Positions 32,907-44,300 of a DNA stretch of 64,000 nucleotides are shown in pieces. Both the position numbers and the translations under genes were made by a program. The notes beneath the pieces were generated by a model. The model was given only the letters and a program-made list of their open reading frames with translations. It was not told the DNA's origin and did not search any database. The stretch's first letter is position 1. Every line of letters starts with the position of its first letter. This stretch comes from Plotosus lineatus (taxonomy: Eukaryota > Chordata > Actinopteri > Siluriformes > Plotosidae). The stretch covers positions 11,435,419 through 11,499,418 of the forward strand of contig CM045750.1 in the NCBI GenBank assembly GCA_024760905.1. The letters run 5' to 3'.

Positions 32907-33757
32907 AAATCAGAATGTTTAAAATGTACTGGGGACGGTGCTACATCAATAAGCATGGCGTCCCATAGGTGGCGTGATGAACATTGTGCAGTCCAGGGTA
33001 AATTCACATAAATATTGGGTATTGAACATTGGTACATTGATATAGATATATAATTATATAGTTACAAATTGATATAATTAGGGAGGAGTGTTGCATAACA
33101 ATGCTTTTTTCCTGTGCCGGCATGAAGCTAAAAATTCATTCCTTTTATTTAAGAAAGCACTGCACGACAGTGGATACAACTACACATTGCATTTCGAACC
33201 AATCACAGACACCCAACAAAGAAACAGAAAGCGCAGCAACATCCTATAGTACAACCCCCCCTTCAGTAAAAACGCCAGCACTAACATTGGACACAGATTT
33301 CTCACTCTGATAGACAAACACTTCACCAAAGACCACAAACTCCGGAAAATTTTCAGCCGTAACACACTCAAGATCAGTTACAGCTGCATGAATAACACTA
33401 AACAAATAATAGACAATCACAACAAGCGCACTCTGGCTTTGCATGACAATAGCGTCGACACCAGTGCATTAGACAAAAGCATATGAAGAACGTCTGCCCA
33501 CTCAATGGAAATTGCCTGCAATCATCAGTAATCTATCAGGCCACCGCCACACGTAAAGACAACAATACAACAGAAACATACATCGGACTCACAGAAAACG
33601 CTTTCAAAACTAGATACAGGAGCCACATTGCATCCTTCCACAACGTTAAAGGTAGACACTCTACCGAACTCAGCAAACATAGCTGGACCATCAAAGACAT
33701 GAACATCGATTACTACATTTCATGGAAAATTCTATCATCACACTCGACATACAATAG

Positions 33758-34617
33758 GGGGCAGTGGTGGTCTAGTGGTATAGGGCGCTGGATCGCTGAT
33801 CCAAAGGTTGGGAGTTCGAGTCCCACTCTCCACAAGGTTGTCACTGTCCCCCCCAGTGCAGCTAACTGGGTTATCAAAGGCGGGCCATGTCTCTCACTGT
33901 CTATGGTGAGAGGTTCATGTAAAAGAACCATTTGCTGACTTTCGTAAAGAGTAGCTGCAAAGTCGTCAGCGTGTTTCTGTCCCTTGCTAAAGGGTTGTGA
34001 CAGGAAGGGCATCCGACGTAAAAACCTTTGCCAAATCAAACTTCTTCTTGTCCTTTCAGCTATTCCCCTTCAGGGGTCGCCACAGCGAATCATCTGCCTC
34101 CATCTCACCCTATCCTCTGCATCTTTTTCTCTTACACCAACTGCCTTCTTGTCCTCCTTCACCACATCCATGACTCGTCTCTTTGGTCTTCCTCTAGGCC
34201 TTCTGCCTGGTAGTTCCAACCTCAACATCCTATTACCAATATACTCACTATCGTTCCTCTGTACATGTCCAAACCATCTCAATCTAGTCTCTCTGACTTT
34301 GTCTCCAAAACGTCTTACATGTGCTGTCCCTCTGATGTGCTCATTCCTGATCCTATCCATCCTCGTTACTCCCAAAGAGAACCTCAACATTTTCATCTCT
34401 GCTACCTCCAGCTCTGCCTCCTGTCTTTTCCCCAGGGCCACTGTTTCTAAACCATACAACATCGCTGGCCTTAACACCGTCTTGTACACTTTTCCTTTCA
34501 TTATTTCATTTACTTTCCTTTCTTTTCATTCCTCTGCCAAATCAAACGTGCGAATCAAATGATTCGCTGTGACGACTCCCGAGTAAAAGGGAAAAAGCCG
34601 AAAGGAAGCCAGACAGA
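33758..34617 (+). mobile_element. SINE-A (RTE-tailed tRNA SINE) inserted in the Penelope-like element
   Basis: SINE with tRNA-like A box (GTGGTCTAGTGG) and B box (AGTTCGAGTCC). The target duplication CACTCGACAT(A/G)CAATAG lies at 33741-33757 and 34618-34634 (one mismatch in 17). It is itself split by an RTE fragment at 34042-34534. Order of events: Penelope, then SINE, then LINE. Confidence 0.9.
34042..34534 (-). mobile_element. RTE LINE 3' fragment inserted into a SINE
   Basis: 493-bp 5'-truncated minus-strand copy ([20 protein letters not shown]). Flanked by TGCCAAATCAAAC at 34029-34041 and 34535-34547, a perfect 13-bp target duplication made of SINE sequence. Confidence 0.85.
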
Positions 34618-34920
34618 CACTCGACATGCAATAGCTTAAGCAAAAAAGATGTAATCGAATACCTCAGATAGAAGTTCCTCGAACTGTCTTCATTAAATTA
34701 AAGGAATGAACTCTTATTTTCATGCCGGCACAGGAAAAAAGCTTTGTTATGCAACACACCTCCCTAATTATATGATTACTGTATATCAATTTGTAACTAT
34801 ATACTGTAATTATATATCTACTAGTATATCAATTTACCAATGTTCAATACCCAATATTTATGTGAATTCACCTCGGACTGCACAATGTTTATCACGCCAC
34901 CTATGGGACGCCATGCTTAT

Positions 34921-36518
34921 TGACAGAGAAAAACGGTATTGATTTAGTTGAAAAAAGACTCTTTCAAATAACTAGTGATTTTAGTGACGCTTCTTTGTTT
35001 ACATTGAGCAGTGACTTCAATGCTCGAACAGGCAACCTAGACGACTTCATCCAAGATGACAATACAGAATACCTAGCTCTTCTGGATGACTACACAACTG
35101 ATGCGTTTAGTTTACCAAGAATATCACGTGATGTAAATGTTAACTTGTATGGAACCCACCTACTTGAATTGTGCAAACTCTTTAATGTGCATATAGTGAA
35201 TGGACGCTCTCAATCAGAGACACCTAGCAGTCTCACATTTATCTTGCATGTAGGATCGAGTATTGTTGAGTATTTTTTAGTGTCCAGTCAGTTATTCAAC
35301 AAAGTCATTGACCTTAATATATGTGATCGTATAGAATCAGATCATATGCCAGTTGTGTGCACTCTGTCTGCTATTTTCGGCGTTTTCGAGGTTACTGGAA
35401 CCTGCATCAGCTTCTTATAAAGAATTTCTCCAATCTCACAATATGCTCGAAGACTTTCTTGCAGTCCTACAGAATGACATTAATTGTGCTGTGCTGAAAC
35501 TAAATAACTTTCTCATTTCTTGTGTATGTGCAGCTGGGGGATTTTGTGTGTCCGATAGGAAAAACATTAAGAAGCAACCAAGGTGGTTTGATAGCGAATG
35601 TGCTGAATCTAAGCAGAAGAAGTACAGAGCTTTAAATTTTTAATTATTTCGAAGCTTTAATTGCTAAGAAAACCTTGATAACTATATAAAAACTAAAACA
35701 GAATTAAAAAAACTTTGGACATAACTATGAAAAACATATAGCAGATGACTTGTGTAAAGCTGCTAAATATGGTGACTGTACATCATTCTGGAACAGCTTG
35801 GAAAGTTCTCTACAAAACAGAAGAAATGCTGGATGTCAAATAACACCGGATATTCTCCATAAATATTTTAAGGATCTATTAAACCCAACCAAACTGGAAG
35901 CAGACGAAGAATTCGCTCAATATGTCTCTGATTTCATCAGGAACCACCACTGTGATGAATGTGTGAATGCAGCAGGTTTTCAGCACCTATTACCGGACAG
36001 TATATCTGATCTCGAGATCACTGAGGCTATTAAGAAAATGAAAGCTGGTAAATCCGCAGGTGAGGATGGAATCCCATGGAGTTTTTCAAGATTGCTCAAT
36101 TTTTGTTTCTTGCTTTTCTTAAACCATTATTTAACTCAATATTAGACTCTGGAATATTCCCTGATTCTTGGAACGCTGCTCTCATAATACCTCTGTTCAA
36201 ATCAGGCTGTGCAACAGACCCTAACGACTATAGGGGAATATCACTTTTAAATGTGTGCGGGAAAATGCCTTCGCTCATGGATGGACTTAAATGATCTTTT
36301 TTTCAGAAGCACAAGCTGGTTTTAGGCCCGGGTATGCCACTACAGACAATATATTCACTCTCCAGACACTGTGTTCAAAATATCTTACAAAACCAAAGGG
36401 GCGGTTTTTCTGTGCCTTTATAGACTTTAAAAAGGCTTTCGATTATGTTGATAGAGCTAATCTTCTATATATGTTACTTAAATCTGGCTGTCATGGTAAA
36501 TTATATAATGTCTATCTT
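34921..36518 (+). mobile_element. Second non-LTR LINE (not RTE), truncated at both ends
   Basis: Endonuclease-like part 34920-35420 (LSSDFNARTGNLDDF, then ESDHMPVVCTLS) followed by reverse-transcriptase pieces in shifting frames: EITEAIKKMKAGKSAGEDGI (about 36015), PLFKSGCATDPNDYRGISLL (about 36190), AQAGFRPGYATTDNIF and FCAFIDFKKAFDYVDRANL (36300-36460). No FADD region or 3' end remains; a SINE starts at the break. The left edge abuts the Penelope arm directly. Clade not assigned. Confidence 0.75.
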
Positions 36519-36838
36519 CCCTTCGGCATTTTCCCTTTTACTCGGGAGTCGCCACAGCGAATCATCTCATTCGCACGTTTGATTTGGCGTAGGTTTTTAC
36601 GTCGGATGCCCTTCCTGTCACAACCCTTTTTCGCAAGGGACAGAAACACGCTGACGGCTTGTCGAAAGTCAGCAATGGTTCTTTTACATGCCTCTCACCA
36701 TAGACAGTGAGAGACATGGCCCACATTTGATAACCCAGTTAGCTGCACTAGGGGGACAATGACAACCCTGTGGGGACTCGGACCTCCATCCTTAGGATCA
36801 GCGATCCTGCACCCTATCCACTAGACCACCACTGCCCC
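36519..36838 (-). mobile_element. SINE-A copy, minus strand
   Basis: Tail at the left (cttcggcattttccctttta), head at the right (accaccactgcccc). It lies at the truncation point of the second LINE and has a small internal deletion in the body near 36660. Confidence 0.88.
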
Positions 36839-36843
36839 TTGTG

Positions 36844-36875
<32 letters not shown>

Positions 36876-36879
36876 CATC

Positions 36880-37013
36880 ATTCATTCATTCATTCATTTG
36901 TTTTCTGAACCGCTTCATCCTAATTAAGGGTCACTGGGAGGCTGGCGCCCAATTCAATTACTCTGAGGGATGGTAGAAGACACCATGGACAGCTCACCCT
37001 GCCATAGCAGGAA
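36880..37013 (-). mobile_element. SINE-B tail fragment ending at the chimera junction
   Basis: Tail through gctcaccctgccatagcagg, then unrelated ATT-rich DNA. The break coincides with the junction used in the three chimeric SINEs. Confidence 0.65.
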
Positions 37014-37568
37014 ATTATTATTACTGTTATTATTTCCTCCACTTTCTTTATTCAGTCTGATTTACAAAACTGTTGCGTAGTCTCAATCAATAACACATTC
37101 TCATTCTGGTGCACTGGTTTCTTCATGGTGTCCCCAATAACAAGACAAGTCAGTGCTCTCCAAGGTTAGTGCTGAAGAAGAGCAAATAGAGCAAGAATAA
37201 AAAGAAGATGGGAATGATGGAGGAATTAATTAATTTATGATTATGATAATTTATAAATTACAGGGTGCAAACTTATTAATAAATTAAATTATCTACAAAG
37301 AAAGGTAGACATAGAGATAACTTCACTTTTAAAATTTGATTCCCCTTCCCCCGCACACGCACGCACGCACGCATGCGCACGCACGCACGCATACGCACGC
37401 ACGCACGCATTATAACAAGGGAAAAAATCCGAAAGGAAATCTCACTGTTGTTTTCTCTTCCACGACTTTTCTGTGCACTACGTCATTAGTTCTTGTGTAG
37501 TGCCCTCTCACCTCCACGTCTGTTGTGTTTTCTTGCGGCTCGCTACAGGAAGCTCCTCGTTCAGTGAC
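37014..37568 (+). promoter_or_regulatory. Probable TRIM promoter/5' UTR region
   Basis: Unique DNA, (GCAC)n tract, SINE tail scrap, then 120 bp of mixed CT-rich sequence (ttgttttctcttccacg; tcacctccacgtctg) leading to the start codon. No TATA box or CpG island is obvious. The transcription start is not determinable. Confidence 0.3.
37363..37413. repeat. (GCAC)n alternating purine-pyrimidine tract upstream of the TRIM start
   Basis: cacgcacgcacgcatgcgcac units end about 155 bp before the start codon. Alternating purine-pyrimidine DNA of this type can adopt Z-form. Just after it, aaaaaatccgaaaggaaa (37424-37441) is a scrap of a SINE-A tail. Confidence 0.8.
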
Positions 37569-37754
37569 ATGGCTACCGCTGCAGATAAAAAGGGTGAATT
37601 ACAAAAGGAATTGGTTTGTGCTATTTGTCTGGATTATTTTGACGATCCAGTCATTTTAAAATGCGGTCACAACTTCTGCCGCATGTGTATTTTAATGCAC
37701 TGGGAGGAAAACGGAGGAGACGATATCGGCTATCAGTGTCCAGAGTGTCGGATG
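37569..37754 (+). CDS. TRIM gene exon 1: start codon and RING
   Basis: ATG at 37569 is the first in-frame ATG, with G at -3 and G at +4 (gacATGG). It encodes residues 1-62, [20 protein letters not shown] to CPECRM. All eight RING ligands are in this one exon. The donor is ATG|gtgggt, leaving in phase 0. A 9.4-kb intron follows. Confidence 0.92.
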
Positions 37755-38286
37755 GTGGGTTTGTTTTCATATCTTTTCCTCGGGAATTTATTTTTCTCTA
37801 ATTCTTTAGCTAGAGAAATGTATTCATGTTGAGTATAATGGATAATAACTTGAGAGGTAACCATATAGTTTAACTACGGAAAGATAATATCCACGTGTAC
37901 TTTATAAAGATTTTCTCCTATTGCCATTGGATAGTTGAGTATAATCTGAAGAAACAGAAAATTATCACTTCAGATAACGGAAAAGGTTGATAACATCGAA
38001 AAGCTGCCAGTGTAAAAGTTACTCAATAATAATAATAATAATAATAATAATAATTTATTTTTATTATTATTATTATTATTATTATAGCAGTAAATTAAGT
38101 GAAAATATTGCCGCACTTCCGGTGCACAAAGTTGTAATCTTCGTATTCAAACACCGGTCACATTGGACGAATCAAATATTATTATTTTAAATAGAATCTG
38201 GTTATTTTCCACTTAAATGATTAACATGTTACATATTTGCCATTGTTTACAGATTTATTCAGTGATAGAATACAAGAAGTCTCCGC

Positions 38287-38338
<52 letters not shown>

Positions 38339-41300
38339 TGTGTGTGTGTGTGTGTAATTACGCTATTTCCGGTGTAAAGGTAAACCTGTACATTGGATGA
38401 TCTTCTTCTTTTTCTTTCGGCTGTTCCCTTCAGGGGTCCACAGCAAATGATCTGCCTCCATCTCTCCCTATCCTCTGCATCTTCTACTCTTACTCCAACG
38501 ACCTTCATGTCCGCCTTCACCGCATCCATAAATCTTCTCTTTGGTCTTCCTCTGGGCCTTTTGCCTGGTAGTTCCAACCTCAGCATCCTACGACCAATAT
38601 ACTCACTATCCCTCCTCTGTACATGTCCAAACCATCTCAATCTAGCCTCTCTGACTTTGTCTCCAAAACATCTAACATGTGCTGTCCCTCTGATGGACTC
38701 ATTCCTGATCCTATCCATCCTCGTTACTCCCAAAGAGAACCTCAACATTTTCATCTCTGCTACCTCCAGCTCTGCCTCCTGTCTTTTCCCCAGGGCCACT
38801 GTCTCTAAACCAGGGGTCACCAACCTTTTTGAAACTGAGAGCTACTTCATGGGTACCAATTAATGCGAAGGGCTACTAGGTCGATACACACCTCTGAAAT
38901 TACAAATTTGCTCAATTTACATTTAATTAGATTTAATTAGATGTTATTATTAATAATTAATGATATTCATCTATGTGATGATATTGACTTGATTTAAAAA
39001 TATATTCAAAAAAATTATATGCAGCTCAATGGAGGGTGGCGCTGTCCTAAAAATGGGCCTGTCCTAAAAATAGCAACGAACAGGTCCGCGGGCAACTTAT
39101 ATTGTCTTTGCGGGCTACCTGGTGCCCACGGGCACCACGTTGATGATCCCTGCTCTAAACCATACAACATCGCTGGCCTCATCACCGTCTTGTACACTTT
39201 TCCCTTCATTCTTGCCGATACTCTCCTATCACACATCACACCGGACACTTTTCTCCATCCATTCCAACCTGCCTGCACGCGCTTCTTCACCTCTTTTCCA
39301 CACTCTCCATTGCTCTGGATTGTTGAGCCGAAGTACTTAAAATCCTCCACCTTCTTTATCTCTGCCCCCTGTAACCTCAAAGTTCCTCTTGGGTCCTTGT
39401 CGTTCACACACATGTATTCTGTCTTACTAAGACTAACCTTCAATCCCCTCCTTTCCAGGGCATACCTCCACCTCTCCAGATTTTCATCCACTTGGTCTCT
39501 GCTCTCACTACAGATCACTATGTCATCTGCAAACATCATAGTCCATGGAGATTCTTGTCTAACCTCGTCTGTTAGCCTGTCCATCACCATAGCAAACAAG
39601 AAGGGGCTGAGAGCTGACCCTTGATGCAGTCCCACCTCCACCTTGAACTCTTCTGTCACACCGACAGCACACCTCACCACTGTCTTACATCTCTCATACA
39701 TGTCCTGCACCACTCTAACATACTTCTCTGTCACTCCAGACTTCCTCATACAATACCACAGTTCTTCTCTCAGCACCCTGTCATATGCTTTCTCCAGATC
39801 CACAAAGGCACAATGCAGCTCCTTCTGACCTTCTCTGTACTTCTCTATTAACATCCTCAAAGCAAACACTGCATCTGTGGTGCTCTTTCTTGGCATGAAA
39901 CCAAACTGATGGTCAAAAATAATCATTTATTTACTGTATATCACACACTGTTTTCAAGGTGAGCTTAAATTAATTTTATTAACATTTATTTTGGACATCT
40001 TGAAATTTTAAGATTTTTACAGGGCTTCAATTTTTTTTATTTATTTTATTTTATTACGACATTGTTGAGTGGTCTAGTGGTATAGGGCGCTGGATCGCTG
40101 ATCCAAAGGTTGGGGGTTCGAGTCCCACTCTCCACAGGGTTGTCACTGTCCCCCCCCAGTGCAGCTAACTGGGTTATCAAAGGCGGGCCATATCTCTCAC
40201 TGTCTATGGTGAGAGGCATGTAAAAGAACCATTGCTGACTTTCGTAAAGAGGAGCTGCAAAGTCGTCAGCGTGTTTCTGTCCCTTGCTAAAAAGGGTTGT
40301 GACAGGAAGGGCATCCGACGTAAAAACCTCTGCCAAATCAAATGTGCGAATCAGATGATTCGCTGTGGCGACTCCCGAGTAACAGGGAAAAAGCCGAAAG
40401 GAAGACAGACATTGTTGAGATTTCATTTCGTTGTTCTTTCCCTCGCTGGTTCTGAGCGAGTTCTAATCATCTCGTGGATCAGTTAAGTCTGTGTCACCCA
40501 GAGTTCTGGGGTGGATTGCAACAAAGGGTCTGCTGTCTAGGTGGGTTACAGTATTCATGAGTGGGGGTCATAAAACAATAGAACCTCAAAGTGTGATACC
40601 AGTCCTGCCCAAGGTGTGAGCCCTGAGTTCTAAAGATAAAAGAACCCAAGAACTGATTACAAAAACAAATGGTTATAAATAGAAATTACTGTACTGCAAC
40701 TCTGAAAACCCATTTCAGACATGATGGATTTTGGAAGTGATTAAATCAGCACGGTGAGATTATGAAACACCTACATAGCTCTGTGAAGTCCCTCCCCCCA
40801 AAAAATACCATTGCTGTGCTAGTTTGTGCTGTAAAAATTAGTTTGTGAACTCTCACAGCTCATTTAGCATATACAGGTATACCATGACTTCAGTCGTTTC
40901 GGGTTAAGTCGTTGTCGGTTTTCAAAAAATATATGGAAAAATAAAAATACATTTTACGTCATTATAATCATATGATTCACTTCTTCTTCTTTTCCTTTTG
41001 GCTATTCTCTTCAGGGGGGGGGGGGGGCACAGCGAATCAGCTGCCTCCATCTCACCCTATCCTCTGCATCTTCTTCTCTTACACCAACTACCTTCATTCC
41101 TCCTTCACCACATCCATGAATCGTCTCTTTGGTCTTCCTCTAGGCCTTCTGCCTGGTAGTTCCAACCTCAGCATCCTACTACCAATATACTCACTATCCC
41201 TCCTTTGTACATGTCCAAACCATCTCAATCTAGCCTCTCTGACTTTGTCTCCAAAACGTCTTACATGTGCTGTCCCTCTGATGTGCTCATTCCTGATCCT

Positions 41301-44300
41301 ATCCATCATCATTACTCCCAAAGAGAACCTCAACATTTTCATCTCTGCTACCTCCAGCTCTGCCTCCTGTCTTTTCCCCAGCGCCACTGTTTCTAAACCA
41401 TACAACATCGCTGGCCTGAATACCATCTTGTACACTTTTCCTTTCATTCTTGCCGATACCTTCCTATCACATATCACACTGGACACTTTTATCCAACCAT
41501 TCCAACATGCCTGCACACGCTTTTTCACCTCTTTTCCACACTCTCCATTGCTCTGGATTGTTGAGCCTAAGTACTTAAAATCCTCCACCTTCGTTATCTC
41601 TGCTCCCTGTAACATCACCGATCCTCTTAGGTCCTTGTCATTCATACACATGTATTCTGTCTTATTGAGGCTAACCTTCATTCCCCTCCTTTCCAGGGCA
41701 TCCACCTCTCTAGATTTTCCTGCACATGTTCTCTGCTCTCACTGCAGATCACAATGTCATCTGCAAACATCATAGTCCATGGGGAATCTTGTCTCACCTC
41801 GTCTGTTAGCCTGTCCATCACCATAGCAAACAAGAAGGGGCTCAGAGCTGACCCTTGATGCAGTCCCACCTCCACCTTGAACTCTTGTGTCACACTGACA
41901 GCACACCTCACCACTGTCTTACATCTCTCATACATGTCCTGCACCACTCTAACATACTTCTCTGCCACTCTAGACTTCCTCATGCAATACCACAATTCCT
42001 CTCTCGGTACCCTGTCATATGCTTTCTCCAGATCCATAAAGGCACAATGCAGCTCCGTCTGACCTTCACTGTACTTCTCTATTACCATACTCAAAGCAAA
42101 CACTGCATCTGTGGTTCTCTTTCTTGGCATGAAACCAAACTGTTGTTCACAAATGCTGGCCTCTGCCCTCAGTCTAGCCTCCACTATTCTTTCCCATTAC
42201 TTCATCATATGGCTCATCAACTTTATCCCTCTGTAGTTGCCACAACTCTGCACATCTCCCTTGTTCTTAAAAATAGGCACCATCACACTTCTCCATTCCT
42301 CTGGCATCCTCTCACTCTCTAAGACCTTGTTGAATGTTCTTGTCAGGAAATCTACTGCTACCTCTCCTAGACACTTCCATACCTCCACCGGTATGTCATG
42401 AGGACCAAATGCCTTTCCATTCTTCATCCTCTTCAATGCACTTCACCCTTATTAATCTTTGCTACTTGCTGGTCCTCGATGGTCACCCCTTCTACTCTTT
42501 TTTTTTTTTTTTTTTTTTTCTCTCATTTTCTTCATTCACCAGCTCTTCAAAGTACTCCTGTTTACTTTCTTCGGTCCTCTCAATGTCCCACTTCTTCTTA
42601 GCTAACCTCTTCCTTTGTACACACTCCTGCACTTCCTCATTCCACCACCAAGTCTCCTTATCTACTCTCCTTCCAGATGACACACCAAGTATTCTCCTAC
42701 TTGTCTCCCTGATCACATTAGCTGTAGTTGTCCAGTCATCTGGGATCACTTCCTGACCACCCAAAGCCTGTTTCAGCTCCTCCTTGAAGACAATCCGACA
42801 CTATTCCTTTTTCAGCTTCCACCACTTTGTCTTCTGCTCTGCCTTTGCCTTCTTCACCTTCCTCACCATCAGCGTCATCCTGCACACCACCATCCTATGC
42901 TGTTTGGCAACACTCTCACCCGCTACTACTTTGCAGTCACTGACTTCCTTCAAATTACATCGCCTGCACAAGATGTAGTCTGCCTGTGTGCTCCAACCTC
43001 CGCTTCTATAAGTCACCATATGCTCCTGTCTCTTCTGGAAGAAAGTATTTACCACAGCCATTTTCCATCCTTTTTGCAAAATCTACCAACATCTGTTCTT
43101 CTGCGTTCCTGTCCTGGATACAAAACCTGCCCATCACTTCCTCATCCCCTCTGTTTCCTGCACCAACATGTCCATTGAAGTCTGTCCCAATGACCACTCT
43201 TTCACCTCAGGGGATACTCTGTATCACTTCATCTAAGTCAATCCAGAATTTCTCCTTCTCTTTTAGCTCACATCCTGCCTGTGGGGCATAAGCACTAACA
43301 ACATTGAACATCACGCCTTCAATTTCGAACTTGAGACTCATTACTCTGTCTGACACTCTCTTCACTTCTAGAATATTCCTGACAAACTCCTCCTTCAAGA
43401 TGACTCCTACTCCATTTCTCTTCCCATCCACACCATGAAAAAACAGCTTAAACCCTGCTCCTAAGCTTCTAGACTTGCTACCTTTCCACCTGGTCTCCTG
43501 AACACACAGTATGTCCACCTTACTCCTCTGCATCATGTCAGCCAGCTCTCTACCTTTTCCTGCCATAGTTCCAATATTTAAAGTCCCTACTCTCAGTCCT
43601 AGCCTCATGCCTGTCCTCTTCTCTCTCTGCCTACGGACACGCCTCCCGCATCTCCTTCTTCAACGTCTTCGACCAACAGTAGTCCAATTTCCACCAGCAC
43701 CCTGTTGGTTGACAGCACTGATGGCGGTCGTTGTTAACCCGGGCCTCGACCGATCCGGTATGACATTCTTTGTAGTGACTCGCATATTTTATTTGGCATT
43801 TGTTTTACGCCGGATGCCCTTCCTGACGCAACCCTCTACATTTATCCGGGCTTGGGACCGGTGTGAGGGAGAGACACTGGTTTGTGCCCCTCCCTCACGG
43901 CTGCATTGCGATGTACCAAGACCGCGATGCTCAAATCGCGAAGTGGCGGATGACTGAAAAGCATCTTCCCCGGGATCATACCCCCTGTCCCCCTCGGCAT
44001 AATAAAATAGGGGGGGGGGGCGCGCCCCACTATTTGAGAAGCACTGGATTAAACTCAACCCTGAATAAAATCTTGCTACTGTCATTACATTATTCGTGGA
44101 ATAAAGGAAAAGTAATAATACGTGAGCAGGAGAAAAGCGGGGCGAAGGTGATGTTGAGGCCAAAATGTTGTGCATTAAATGTACTGAGGTATTTGTGTTG
44201 ATGTAAACAAGTAGACGCCTGTGTGATGTGTGTACATGTGACACAGTATTATGTCCAGATGTGTCAAGTTTTATTTTATTCAGAAGTATAATAGTTCATT

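Larger units (their letters stand above)
32750..34920 (+). mobile_element. Penelope-like element (PLE), rearranged: inverted arms, GIY-YIG, hammerhead
   Basis: The coding remnant on the + strand (about 33144-33750, resuming 34635-34676) shows PLE blocks [28 protein letters not shown] and CPLNGNC, then a GIY-YIG-type nuclease block (TYIGLTENAFKTRYRSH). It has one in-frame stop (TAG near 33248) and a frame change near 33483, and the reverse transcriptase proper is missing. About 200 bp at 32943-33142 reappear as reverse complement at about 34705-34920, forming arms around the coding part. The left arm continues into a hammerhead motif on the minus strand. A SINE interrupts the element at 33758-34617. 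PLEs are known to carry hammerhead ribozymes and to insert with inverted terminal fragments. Confidence 0.8.

Noticed and set aside
39015..39926. 303-codon frame as a host gene
   Set aside because: It is the reverse transcriptase of an RTE LINE ([18 protein letters not shown]) that reads into an inserted hAT element.
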